Shown here one piece after another: positions 14,483 to 23,063 of a DNA stretch of 34,698 bases (position 1 is the stretch's first letter; every line of letters starts with the position of its first letter). Source of the DNA: SVTX01 sp045638125 (GTDB lineage: Bacteria; Bacillota; Clostridia; Oscillospirales; CAG-272); NCBI GenBank assembly GCA_045638125.1, contig JAZUAS010000081.1, forward strand, positions 1 through 34,698, in the 5' to 3' direction. The position numbers were made by a program, and so were the translations under genes. The notes beneath the pieces were generated by a model that saw only the letters and a list, made by a program, of their open reading frames with translations, ran no database searches and was not told where the DNA came from.

Positions 14483-16534
14483 TCATTCGTCTTTATGAAA
14501 TTTAATATTAAACCAACCGTTGTCAATAGTGTATTCCGTCAATTCTCCATCATTTTTTTGAATTGTGTCAGGCTTTTTGTAGGTCAACTTTTGGACTGTA
14601 TCCAGCACAGTGAAGCTTGTTTTCTTATACCTTTCGGTTTTTTGATATATCTCGCTGATAACGTCATCCCAAATATAGACCGACAGATTTCCTCCAAAGG
14701 CCTCAAGATTTTTGGGATACTCATATCCAAACCAGACTCCCGCAAGTATCTCCGGAGTGTAGCCTATAAAAAATCTGTCGCAGTTATTTCCCGACGTGCC
14801 CGATTTTCCTGCAACCTCAACCAAATTGTCAAGGCTTATTTTTCCCGAAACAGTTCCACTGTCTACCACGCTTTGAAGTAACTTTGTCATTATTGCGGCG
14901 CTCTCTCTTGAAATTACAGTCTCCTCATGCGCCATATTGTCGAGAATTATCCGCCCCGTGGCGTCGGTGACCTTGTAATAGGATCGCGTCTTGCTCATTA
15001 TTCCCTCTTGAAAGATCGAATACGCCGCCGTTAATTCGCGGAGCGTAACTCCCTTTGTGGGCTGTCCCAGTGCAAGCGAAGCAGGACCTATGTCAAGCTT
15101 TTCATCTAAGCTTGAGAGCATAAGCTTGTTTTTTAAAAAATTCATAGAATTGTCCGCTCCCACAAGATCCAGCACCTTTACCGCAACAGTATTCAAGGAA
15201 TGCTCTATTGCGTATTTTACGTCAACAGGACCCACGTATTTTCTGTCAACGTTTTGCGGCCAAGCACGGCTTTTATCGGTTTCCGGGATAACGGGTGAAT
15301 CGTCAAATTGCGATGACCAACTGATCAGTCCCTTATCAATGGCTGGCGCATATACGGAGAGCGGCTTTATCGTTGAGCCGGGAGGACGTTTGGTATTCGT
15401 TGCAAAGCTTTGCAGACGGTTTCCTCTTTTCACTCCTATTGCTCCCGCAACACCAAGAATATCTCCCGAGTAAGGGTCAATAACGATCATCGCCGATTGA
15501 GCCTGTTTTCCTTGATCGTCAATGGGGAAATTATATTCGTCCGAATAATACCTTTCGACTATTTTCTGTATATCTGCATCCATAGCCGTGTATATCTTGA
15601 ATCCGCCTCTGTAAAGCATTAAAGATGCGGAGCTTGGAGTAAGTCCGTATTTTTCGCAAAGATCGTTTATAACGTCCTCCGTGACCATATCAATATACCA
15701 AGAATTTATTTTCTTAGTAGTGTCCGCAGAAAGATCAAGTCTTATAGGTTGACTAATCGCATCTTCATATTCAGCTTGAGTAATATAATTTTGCTCGTAC
15801 AAACATCGAAGAACGGTATTGCGTCTCTTGATATTATTTTCGGGATGCTTTATAGGGTCATAAATTGACGGATTATTTGTAATAGCGGCTATCGTGGCAC
15901 ATTCGGAAAGCGTTAGGTCTCCTACTTGCTTTGAATAAAAAAACTCCGCCGCCGCACCAACCCCTCTACATCCCTCCGACAGATTGATCACGTTTAAATA
16001 TTGCTCCAATATTTCACTCTTGTCTAAATCTTGTTCAAGCCTTAATGCACAAAAAGCCTCCGAAATCTTACGGTCGACCGTTATCTCATCTCGTCCCGTA
16101 ATATTTTTTACAAACTGCTGAGTAATGGTAGAACCGCCAAAGCCTCCATCTCCCCAAATGTAACTTACAACGGCTTTTCCGCTGCGAAGCAGGTCTATAC
16201 CGCTATGATCATAAAATCTTTTATCCTCAATAGCAACAAATGCATTGATAAGATTATCGGGCATCTCTCCAAAAGATGCATATTTATATTTAATACCATT
16301 ATCAAGGTATGCGCCTTCTATTTTTTTTGGCACTGCACGTTTAGTGCTTGATTCGTCCAAAGCGAAGTAGTAAAATTCGGTTTTTGTCGAATAAGGATCG
16401 TTTTTTAACAACTCCTCATCAACTCTGCTGCTTGAATACCGAGATAAATAAAACGCTCCTATTGATATTGCGGCACTCGACATCAAGGATGCTACCGTTA
16501 TAGCTATAAGTAAAATTTTCAAAAAACATTTCAT
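14483..16534 (-). CDS. Class A penicillin-binding protein (glycosyltransferase and transpeptidase)
   Basis: This bifunctional enzyme polymerises lipid II into glycan strands and cross-links the stem peptides outside the membrane. The 683-residue protein has one N-terminal transmembrane helix (about residues 7-30). The GT51 domain follows with EDKRFYDHSGID (catalytic Glu103) and GGSTITQQFVKN. The transpeptidase domain has the active-site Ser387 in GSTIK, SLN as the second motif and KSGTSG as the KTG-type motif. An in-between linker is normal for the family. GGAGGT precedes the ATG. Strong hairpins flank the gene on both sides; I see no good promoter directly upstream, so part of its transcription may come through the terminator at 16585-16624. 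It resembles PBP1A/PonA, without a long C-terminal extension. Confidence 0.93.
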   Translation of the reverse strand: MKCFLKILLIAITVASLMSSAAISIGAFYLSRYSSSRVDEELLKNDPYSTKTEFYYFALDESSTKRAVPKKIEGAYLDNGIKYKYASFGEMPDNLINAFVAIEDKRFYDHSGIDLLRSGKAVVSYIWGDGGFGGSTITQQFVKNITGRDEITVDRKISEAFCALRLEQDLDKSEILEQYLNVINLSEGCRGVGAAAEFFYSKQVGDLTLSECATIAAITNNPSIYDPIKHPENNIKRRNTVLRCLYEQNYITQAEYEDAISQPIRLDLSADTTKKINSWYIDMVTEDVINDLCEKYGLTPSSASLMLYRGGFKIYTAMDADIQKIVERYYSDEYNFPIDDQGKQAQSAMIVIDPYSGDILGVAGAIGVKRGNRLQSFATNTKRPPGSTIKPLSVYAPAIDKGLISWSSQFDDSPVIPETDKSRAWPQNVDRKYVGPVDVKYAIEHSLNTVAVKVLDLVGADNSMNFLKNKLMLSSLDEKLDIGPASLALGQPTKGVTLRELTAAYSIFQEGIMSKTRSYYKVTDATGRIILDNMAHEETVISRESAAIMTKLLQSVVDSGTVSGKISLDNLVEVAGKSGTSGNNCDRFFIGYTPEILAGVWFGYEYPKNLEAFGGNLSVYIWDDVISEIYQKTERYKKTSFTVLDTVQKLTYKKPDTIQKNDGELTEYTIDNGWFNIKFHKDE

Positions 16535-16584
16535 CTTTATTTACCTCCGCTGCTTCTGCAAATATATTTTTCCGCAAAAGGCGA

Positions 16585-16624
16585 AAAAAATACGGGAATC
16601 AATATACTGATTCCCGTATTTTTT
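16585..16624. terminator. Strong bidirectional terminator
   Basis: A perfect 17-bp stem (AAAAAATACGGGAATCA with its complement) with the loop ATATAC ends in T-runs on both strands. It overlaps the stop codon of the metallophosphoesterase gene and lies upstream of the PBP gene. Confidence 0.93.
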
Positions 16625-17426
16625 AAACTTTACTTTCAATCTGTATTTCCAACACCTCGCAAGGGTTAAAAAGACGAGGGATAGGCTTAATATTATTTGA
16701 TGCACCACGGCTAATGATGTGTCTGTTATCATATATTCCGGAGGTGTATGGGGGCAATATGCCCTGATGCGGCGCATATATAGCTCTGCCGAAAAACCTC
16801 CATTGTCCGCCGTGAGCGTGTCCGGAAAGTATCAGGTCAAAACTTGACCCCTTGAAATACTTTTCATAATAATGGGGATAGTGGCAAAGTAATATCTTAA
16901 GCCCGTCTTCCGCATTAAATTCAGACAAAAAATCTAAATTAGGAAGCGGCATATTTAGCGCAGGATCCATATCTCTGCCGCAAACAAGTCCCCCTACCAA
17001 TATCTTTACTTTCTCCCGACTGCCGCTGTCGCGCGAAAGTTTTAACTCTACATATTCATCGTTAACTATATTTATACCGCAAGATTTAATACGATCTAAA
17101 TATTCCGATTCAAGTTTGGGATCGGGAGTTTTGGGGTGACCAAATTTTGCGTGAGAATAAAAGATCTCATGGTTTCCGTAGCAATAATAGCAGGGTGCTA
17201 TCCTCGATGCGGCGGCAAGAAAATTCAAGCCGTTTTGGTTTCTTTTGTTCATGTAATCTGCCGCGATCTCAACGATGTCTCCCGGCATAAGAATCGCATC
17301 GGGTTTTATTCTTTCCAACGCCTCAACTACTTTTTTATATGGTCTGGCATGAAGATCGGACACAACCGCTATTTTCAGGTTGATTCCCTTCTTGTCTGTC
17401 TCAATTTTATACCTGCTTATTTTCAT
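16623..17426 (-). CDS. Calcineurin-like metallophosphoesterase (YkuE/YaeI type)
   Basis: This two-metal phosphoesterase has the complete motif series: VSDLHARP (I), MPGDIVE (II), YGNHE (III), CHYPHYY (IV) and SGHAHGGQWRF (V). The final GHAHGGQ form is typical of the YkuE/YaeI group, which hydrolyses lipid-linked or other phosphoesters at the membrane. The reading frame is open further up, but the ATG at 17426 has AGGAG/GAGG upstream and lies 14 bases after the comEC stop, giving 267 residues. No signal peptide is obvious. It is probably cotranscribed with comEC and ends in the strong terminator at 16585. The physiological substrate is not visible. Confidence 0.88.
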   Translation of the reverse strand: MKISRYKIETDKKGINLKIAVVSDLHARPYKKVVEALERIKPDAILMPGDIVEIAADYMNKRNQNGLNFLAAASRIAPCYYCYGNHEIFYSHAKFGHPKTPDPKLESEYLDRIKSCGINIVNDEYVELKLSRDSGSREKVKILVGGLVCGRDMDPALNMPLPNLDFLSEFNAEDGLKILLCHYPHYYEKYFKGSSFDLILSGHAHGGQWRFFGRAIYAPHQGILPPYTSGIYDNRHIISRGASNNIKPIPRLFNPCEVLEIQIESKV

Positions 17427-17440
17427 TTTTCTGTTCCTCT

Positions 17441-19771
17441 TCACTCCTCTAGCCGAAATTTGCAAACGTCCGACACCTTATAATATTCTGCATGAGTAAT
17501 ACCATTATCCTTAAAATAAGAAACTCTTATATCATCGCTAAACGCTACCACCTCGGTAACATCATTCTGGTGAATACTGTAATATGTTTTTGACTTCGGT
17601 CCTGCATCACCGAAAATGATAAACTCAGAGTTATCAAGCTCTCTGTAAATATCGTCTACCTCTTCGCATTCATTAAAAGCAGGCGAGCAATAGGTGAGCT
17701 TATCGTTACGAGTGGCAACCGAAACTAATGAAATGGGTCTTACGGAGCGGTCGATGTAATAATTGTTTATAACTATGGTGGTATGCTCAAAAATATACAG
17801 ACGCTCTCCATATTCATAAACGCGCACGTCAACGTCGTATCTTTCGGCAAGCTCACTCACATACAACATTTTATAATAATTATCTTGAGTGTCAGGATAT
17901 GGGATCCATAGCTCTCTTACCTTTTCAGACGTAAACATTTCATACAACGATGAAGAATGAATCGTTGCATACTTAGTCAACACAATCGACTTGATCTCTG
18001 TGGCTCTTTCGGAATAGAGTGCATCTAATGCCATATAATATGACGTCTTTCCTCCGCCGCCCACATCGCAAATCACAGCGTTTCCGATATTATCGGTCAT
18101 AACCAGCATATCAGTTTGCGTAGACGTATTTACATACGTTACGTTAACGCTTCCATCTCCCGAGCCGTTATACAACGAAACCGCAGAAACAAAGATTATT
18201 ATTGCAACTCCGTACGGCATCAAAGAAATGAACATATTTTTATGATTGACGATCAACGAATACATTAGAGCTATACCGATAATAGCCGCTATTATCATAA
18301 TAAAGGGATAGTTTAACGAAATGACGGCATTTTCGGTATCCGAAAGCTTTTCACAAAATCCGACCATAAATTCGGTCAATGTGATCAATGCGTTAGATAA
18401 AAAAGTAGATAGTGCTCCAAAATTTGAGAAAATGGTAAACAACAAGGATATTAATATGATGCCCGCCGTTGGCAGTGACAATACCACAGAAGAAATAATT
18501 GAATAAAACGAATATTGCCTGATAAAGATACATAGTACTATAATTAGAGGGATCATAGCAAATATCGACGCAGCCGCAACGCTACACAGTTTTATTATCC
18601 AATTTTTCAAGAAATTTGGGATATTATAGGGCGAGAGAATATTCCTAATATGCTCAGCAAACGGCTGAATATAAACAAGAATGCCGAGGGTTGCCGCAAA
18701 TGACATCCAATAAGCTGCATCAATGACAGATCCCGGAAAAATAAGCATAAGTGCAGTAGCAGATATCATAAGAGACGTTAATGGATCGGGAGACTGTTTA
18801 AAAAGCCACGATGCGTAAACACAAAGTAGCATTATCACCGATCTGGCGGCGGAAATTTGAAATCCCGTCAGAAAAAGATAAAATACAGCGCAAACCGAAA
18901 GAAGAATTGCGATGATTATTCGATTGATTCTCAACTTCTTGAGTATGAACATCAAAAAGCCCATAATAATGCTCATGTGCATGCCGCTGAGCGCGAGAAT
19001 ATGCGCCGCACCGGCTCTGGTGAAGTCACGCCTTACGGTATTTGATAATGCATCCCTGTTTCCGAGAAAGATAGCCGAACACATATCGGCAGTCTGCCCG
19101 TCAAGCTTTTGAGCAAACAACGATGAAACTCGCTTATTAAGGTCTTTAAAAAATATCTTTGGATGAAATACGTTTTTGTCAATTATCTCAATTGCAGATT
19201 CATTCTCCGACAAATAATCAATAAATATTCCGTCCGAGTGCATATCAAGCTCCTTATTGTAGCTTGATGAGCTATTCTCAAACCCTGAGCCGTACACTTT
19301 GGCCTCAAACTTATCGCCCGGATTTAAAATCGAAATATATTGGCATGACAAGGTTGCCTTATGGTAGGTATCCTCTCCGTCAATCTCGGTGACTATTATG
19401 TCAAACCCCGAAAGGTTTGTTCCGTAATAACGGTTAGAAATTACTATACCTTCAATGCTGTGGTATTCGTCATGATAATTCTCTACCTCTTTTGCTTGAA
19501 CATTGAAATACAGATATGACGAGCTCAGCGCAGCAATCGACATAAAAACCGATAGCACCGCACAGAGAAAAACATAGTTTGAAATTCTTTTCAGCATAAA
19601 GCGCAAGATAAAGAATACGACTGCAGATAAAAAGGCAATCGACATTAAAAGCAGTTTATATTCGCCATGAACGAAATAACCTATTACAGAAAAGAGCAAA
19701 AACGCAACACAAGATAAAAATAACGGTCTTTTATAAAAAATGTCGATCGTTCTCACTCCTTTTTTTGACAT
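17441..19771 (-). CDS. comEC: ComEC/Rec2-family DNA channel protein with degenerate nuclease-like domain
   Basis: ComEC forms the membrane channel for single-stranded DNA in natural transformation. The 776-residue protein has an N-terminal DUF4131-like region with two or three helices and an OB-like part, then the competence domain with HILALSGMHMSIIMGF and FLTGFQISAARSVIMLLCVY, followed by several more helices. The C-terminal domain (about 545-776) corresponds to the metallo-beta-lactamase-like nuclease domain but lacks its metal motif: the usual THxDxDHxGG is LTKYATIHSSS here (Lys600), and the VGQGDA motif is replaced by NTSTQTD. The ATG at 19771 has no ribosome binding site, whereas AAGGAG lies inside the first codons, so the true start is uncertain. 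No other competence gene is nearby. Confidence 0.85.
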   Translation of the reverse strand: MSKKGVRTIDIFYKRPLFLSCVAFLLFSVIGYFVHGEYKLLLMSIAFLSAVVFFILRFMLKRISNYVFLCAVLSVFMSIAALSSSYLYFNVQAKEVENYHDEYHSIEGIVISNRYYGTNLSGFDIIVTEIDGEDTYHKATLSCQYISILNPGDKFEAKVYGSGFENSSSSYNKELDMHSDGIFIDYLSENESAIEIIDKNVFHPKIFFKDLNKRVSSLFAQKLDGQTADMCSAIFLGNRDALSNTVRRDFTRAGAAHILALSGMHMSIIMGFLMFILKKLRINRIIIAILLSVCAVFYLFLTGFQISAARSVIMLLCVYASWLFKQSPDPLTSLMISATALMLIFPGSVIDAAYWMSFAATLGILVYIQPFAEHIRNILSPYNIPNFLKNWIIKLCSVAAASIFAMIPLIIVLCIFIRQYSFYSIISSVVLSLPTAGIILISLLFTIFSNFGALSTFLSNALITLTEFMVGFCEKLSDTENAVISLNYPFIMIIAAIIGIALMYSLIVNHKNMFISLMPYGVAIIIFVSAVSLYNGSGDGSVNVTYVNTSTQTDMLVMTDNIGNAVICDVGGGGKTSYYMALDALYSERATEIKSIVLTKYATIHSSSLYEMFTSEKVRELWIPYPDTQDNYYKMLYVSELAERYDVDVRVYEYGERLYIFEHTTIVINNYYIDRSVRPISLVSVATRNDKLTYCSPAFNECEEVDDIYRELDNSEFIIFGDAGPKSKTYYSIHQNDVTEVVAFSDDIRVSYFKDNGITHAEYYKVSDVCKFRLEE

Positions 19772-19816
19772 ATTTTTCTATAAAAACAACAAAATACAAC
19801 TTTTTTCAAAAATTGC

Positions 19817-19845
19817 TTGACAAAACCGCCAAAAATATATATAAT
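19817..19845 (+). promoter_or_regulatory. Perfect-consensus SigA promoter of the acyl carrier protein gene
   Basis: TTGACA (19817-19822) and TATAAT (19840-19845) both match consensus and have a 17-base spacer. The transcript would start about 35 bases before the ATG. Confidence 0.9.
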
Positions 19846-19888
19846 ATAGTCAATATATGTCGCTTTGCGACGGATTGGAGATTTTGAT

Positions 19889-20113
19889 ATGTTTGAAACA
19901 CTCAAAAATATTCTTATGGAAGAGCTTCAGGTAAAGGAAGATGTTATTACTCCTGATGCTGAGCTTGCTTCTGACCTTGGTATCAATTCAATAGAATTGG
20001 CAGACCTTGTTATGCTTTGCGAGGAGAAATTCGATATCACTATCGAGGACGAAGATCTCCACGGCTTCATCACAGTTGGTGACGTTGTAGATTACCTTGA
20101 GTCTCATACATGA
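19889..20113 (+). CDS. acpP: Acyl carrier protein
   Basis: This 74-residue carrier protein holds growing acyl chains on a 4'-phosphopantetheine arm. DLGINSIELADLV gives Ser34 as the attachment site; the usual DSL is NSI here, which is seen in clostridial ACPs. The acidic helix 2 and the ending with VGDVVDYLE fit the ACP fold. The in-frame ATG at 19865 is rejected because GGAG lies eight bases before 19889. A perfect-consensus promoter and a strong terminator make it a single-gene transcript with high expected expression. No fatty acid synthesis gene is nearby, so it may serve the general pool or a specialised pathway. Confidence 0.92.
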   Translation: MFETLKNILMEELQVKEDVITPDAELASDLGINSIELADLVMLCEEKFDITIEDEDLHGFITVGDVVDYLESHT

Positions 20114-20130
20114 GTTGTTTGTAATACACT

Positions 20131-20168
20131 ATCCGCATCTGTTTTGGCAGATGCGGATTTTGTTTTTT
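20131..20168 (+). terminator. Terminator of the acyl carrier protein gene
   Basis: ATCCGCATCTG (20131-20141) pairs with CAGATGCGGAT (20148-20158), followed by TTTTGTTTTTT. It lies between the convergent acpP and ispE genes. On the minus strand no T-run follows. Confidence 0.9.
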
Positions 20169-21030
20169 ACAAGGGGTAACAAAGATGAGCCTCTGCTCCG
20201 CAAGCTTGTAAAGCGTTTAATGCCTCTCTTGCGCTGATTTCGTCATCGAATATGCCAAAGACCGAGGTTCCGCTTCCGCTCATCATAGCACCTGCGGCAT
20301 TCGAGGCAAGCATTATATCCTTTAACTCGGAAACGGCGGATCTTGCGGGTTCGACCACAGTCTCAAAAATGTTGAACAAGCCCATGCAAAAGCTTTTAGC
20401 ATTCAAACTGTTATCTGAATCAAAAAGCACATCGCAACGCTCTGTATTAGGTTTGTAGTCGATAAAATTATCAAATTTCATGTCGAGAGCCTTATATGCG
20501 GCAGGAGTGGACATTCCATCACCCTTTTTTGCTATTACGATGGGAAAGCGCGGCATAGACGCTACGGGCTTCAATTTTTCGCCTATTCCCTCTACAAAGC
20601 AAGCTCCTCTTTTTATGCAGAAAGGAACGTCTGCACCCAGACGAGCGCCAATCGCGCATAACTGGTCCTCGGAAAGCTTATTCCCCGTCGCCTCATTTAA
20701 AGCCATAAGCGTTGCAGCCGCATCGGCACTTCCCCCCGCAAGACCTGCGGAAACCGGAATGCGTTTGCAAATATTGACGTTGATTTGTCCATTTGCGGGA
20801 AAGATATCCGCAGCCTTATAAACAAGATTGCTTTTGTCGCACGGAATATTTGAATTATCACAATATACGCTTATACTTTTTGTGTCGCTCGGAATATAGG
20901 ACACGGTAATATCATCGTGCAGGCTTACACTCTGCATAATGCTGACAATATTGTGATATCCGTCATCCCTTAAAGAATCAATATCCAAAAACAAATTGAT
21001 TTTTGCATATGCGGGCATTGTTACTGTCAT
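20167..21030 (-). CDS. ispE: 4-diphosphocytidyl-2-C-methyl-D-erythritol kinase
   Basis: IspE phosphorylates CDP-methylerythritol at the 2-position with ATP, the fourth step of the non-mevalonate (MEP) isoprenoid pathway, in the cytoplasm. The 287-residue GHMP kinase shows the N-terminal substrate motif AYAKINLFLDI (residues 7-17), the ATP loop PVSAGLAGGSADAAATL (92-108) and the catalytic region GADVPF with Asp134. A C-terminal MMSGSGTSVFGIF segment is the third GHMP motif. GGAGGAG lies before the ATG. It is convergent with acpP. Other MEP genes are not in the window. Confidence 0.96.
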   Translation of the reverse strand: MTVTMPAYAKINLFLDIDSLRDDGYHNIVSIMQSVSLHDDITVSYIPSDTKSISVYCDNSNIPCDKSNLVYKAADIFPANGQINVNICKRIPVSAGLAGGSADAAATLMALNEATGNKLSEDQLCAIGARLGADVPFCIKRGACFVEGIGEKLKPVASMPRFPIVIAKKGDGMSTPAAYKALDMKFDNFIDYKPNTERCDVLFDSDNSLNAKSFCMGLFNIFETVVEPARSAVSELKDIMLASNAAGAMMSGSGTSVFGIFDDEISAREALNALQACGAEAHLCYPL

Positions 21031-21151
21031 TACAGCTCCTCCGATTCGACATAAATATACATTAATTATACAATGGAGATGTTATTAATCTGTGAATATA
21101 TAATAATTTTTAAATAAATTAAAAACTTTGTGTCTCTGCACTGCAATCCTA

Positions 21152-21180
21152 TTGACTTATAGCTAAAAAAGGTATATAAT
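21152..21180 (+). promoter_or_regulatory. SigA promoter of the htpG operon
   Basis: TTGACT (21152-21157) and TATAAT (21175-21180) with a 17-base spacer. I found no CIRCE (HrcA) inverted repeat around it, so heat-shock control by HrcA is not indicated. Confidence 0.85.
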
Positions 21181-21224
21181 AAATTTGTATATTTATATTA
21201 TATTTTATAAGTTCGAGGTAAAGA

Positions 21225-23063
21225 ATGAGCGAAAATAATATTAAAAAAGGCGGCATTTCGGTTGAGACCGCCCATATATTCCCAATCATCAAAAAATGGC
21301 TTTATTCCGAAAAGGATATTTTTCTCCGCGAAATAGTTTCCAACGCAACCGACGCTATAACCAAGCTTAGAAGACTTTCTTCTCTTGGTGAATACGATAG
21401 CGGTGACGAAAAATATTCGGTAAAAGTTACTCTTGATAAAGATGCAAAAACACTTACCGTTTCCGATAACGGCATCGGTATGACCGAAGAGGAGCTTGAA
21501 AAATACATCTGCTCTATCGCCCTTTCGGGAGCGCTTGATTTTATTCAAAAATATGACGAGAACAACCAAAATAACGGTATCATCGGTCACTTCGGTCTTG
21601 GATTTTACTCCTCCTTTATGGTGTCTGACACCGTTGAAGTGATTACTAAATCATACACCGGTTCCAAAGCTCTTCATTGGGTCTGCAACGGTACTGGCGA
21701 ATACGAAATCGAGGACGGCGACAGACATGAGCATGGTACCGACGTTATTATGCATATTTCTGACGAGGAAGCAGCTTATCTTGAAGAAAGCAAAATAAGC
21801 GAAATGCTCCAGAAATACTGTGCCTTTATGTCGGTTGACATCTATTTTGAGGTTGCAAGCGACGATTCAGAGGAAAAGTCCTCCGAGCCGATCAACGAAA
21901 CCTCTCCCCTTTGGTTGAAGAATGCCTCCGATTGCACTGACGAGGAATACGCAGACTTTTACAAGAAGGTTTTCAACGATTACAGAGAGCCTCTCTTCCA
22001 TATTCACATCAATGCGGATTACCCCCTTAATTTCAAGGGTATTCTCTATTTCCCTGCCCGACTCAACGAGTATGAATCCTACGAGGGTCAGGTAAAGCTT
22101 TTCTACAATCAGGTATTCGTTGCAGACGATATAAAAGAGGTCATTCCCGACTTTCTTCTCATGCTAAAGGGCGTGCTTGATTGCCCCGAGCTTCCCTTGA
22201 ACGTTTCAAGAAGCTATCTCCAGGATAACGCTTACGTTAAAAAGGTATCTGCTCACATCGTAAAGAAGGTTGCGGACAAGATATGCTCCCTTTGCAACAA
22301 TGACCGAGAGAAATACGAGAAGATCTGGAGTGAGCTCAAGATATTTTTCGAGTACGCCGCGCTTCGTGACAAAAAATTCTACGACAGAGTTAAAAAATGC
22401 TACCTGTTGGAGCTTACCGATGGCAGCTTTATGACCGCCGATGAGTATCTCAAGGACTGCGAGGAAAAGCACAAGGGCGAAATATATTACGCTACCGATA
22501 AGGCTCTTCAAGCACAATACATTTCAATGCTTGAGGCAGAAGGAATAAAGATTGCTCTGCTATCTCATCAGCTTGACACACAATTTATCGGTATGTGTGA
22601 AATGAACGACGGCGACGTCAAATACAAGAGAATCGACTCGAGCGTCTCCGATATACTTAAGGGCGAAGGTGAGGCGGTTGAAAACGAAGCTATCGCTTCC
22701 CTATTTAAGGATGCGGTAGGCGACGAAAAGCTCGACGTCAAATTTGAGATCCTTAAGGATGCAAGCGTTCCTGCCCTCCTTACTCTCTCCGAGGAGTCCC
22801 GACGCATGGAGGACATGATGAAGATGTACGCCGGCATGGGCATGGATATGGGTGGAGCATTCCCCAAGGAATACACGCTGACCCTCAATTCATCATCTCC
22901 CATTATCACCAAGCTTGCAACTATTAATGATAGCGATGCTGATAAAGCCAAGCTTATCGCAAAGGAGATCTATCGTTTGACTCTTATTTCTCAAAGACAC
23001 ATGACCGCCGAGGAGCTTAAAGCATTCCTTGCCGACAGCTTCAAGATTTTGGAGATACTCTGA
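21225..23063 (+). CDS. htpG: Hsp90-family chaperone HtpG
   Basis: HtpG is the bacterial Hsp90, an ATP-dependent dimeric chaperone of the cytoplasm. The 612-residue protein carries the GHKL ATPase signatures: FLREIVSNATDAITKLR (catalytic Glu and Asn), VSDNGIGMTEEEL, and GHFGLGFYSSFMV as the glycine-rich lid. The middle domain has the RSYLQDNAYVKKVS segment with the catalytic-loop Arg. The C-terminal dimerisation region is present, so length is normal for bacterial HtpG. A GAGGT ribosome binding site precedes the ATG. It is the first gene of a likely four-gene operon; the next gene overlaps its stop codon (TGATG). Confidence 0.96.
   Translation: MSENNIKKGGISVETAHIFPIIKKWLYSEKDIFLREIVSNATDAITKLRRLSSLGEYDSGDEKYSVKVTLDKDAKTLTVSDNGIGMTEEELEKYICSIALSGALDFIQKYDENNQNNGIIGHFGLGFYSSFMVSDTVEVITKSYTGSKALHWVCNGTGEYEIEDGDRHEHGTDVIMHISDEEAAYLEESKISEMLQKYCAFMSVDIYFEVASDDSEEKSSEPINETSPLWLKNASDCTDEEYADFYKKVFNDYREPLFHIHINADYPLNFKGILYFPARLNEYESYEGQVKLFYNQVFVADDIKEVIPDFLLMLKGVLDCPELPLNVSRSYLQDNAYVKKVSAHIVKKVADKICSLCNNDREKYEKIWSELKIFFEYAALRDKKFYDRVKKCYLLELTDGSFMTADEYLKDCEEKHKGEIYYATDKALQAQYISMLEAEGIKIALLSHQLDTQFIGMCEMNDGDVKYKRIDSSVSDILKGEGEAVENEAIASLFKDAVGDEKLDVKFEILKDASVPALLTLSEESRRMEDMMKMYAGMGMDMGGAFPKEYTLTLNSSSPIITKLATINDSDADKAKLIAKEIYRLTLISQRHMTAEELKAFLADSFKILEIL

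Noticed and set aside
21031..21224. CIRCE element upstream of htpG
   Set aside because: No TTAGCACTC-N9-GAGTGCTAA-like repeat is present; only a SigA promoter is seen.
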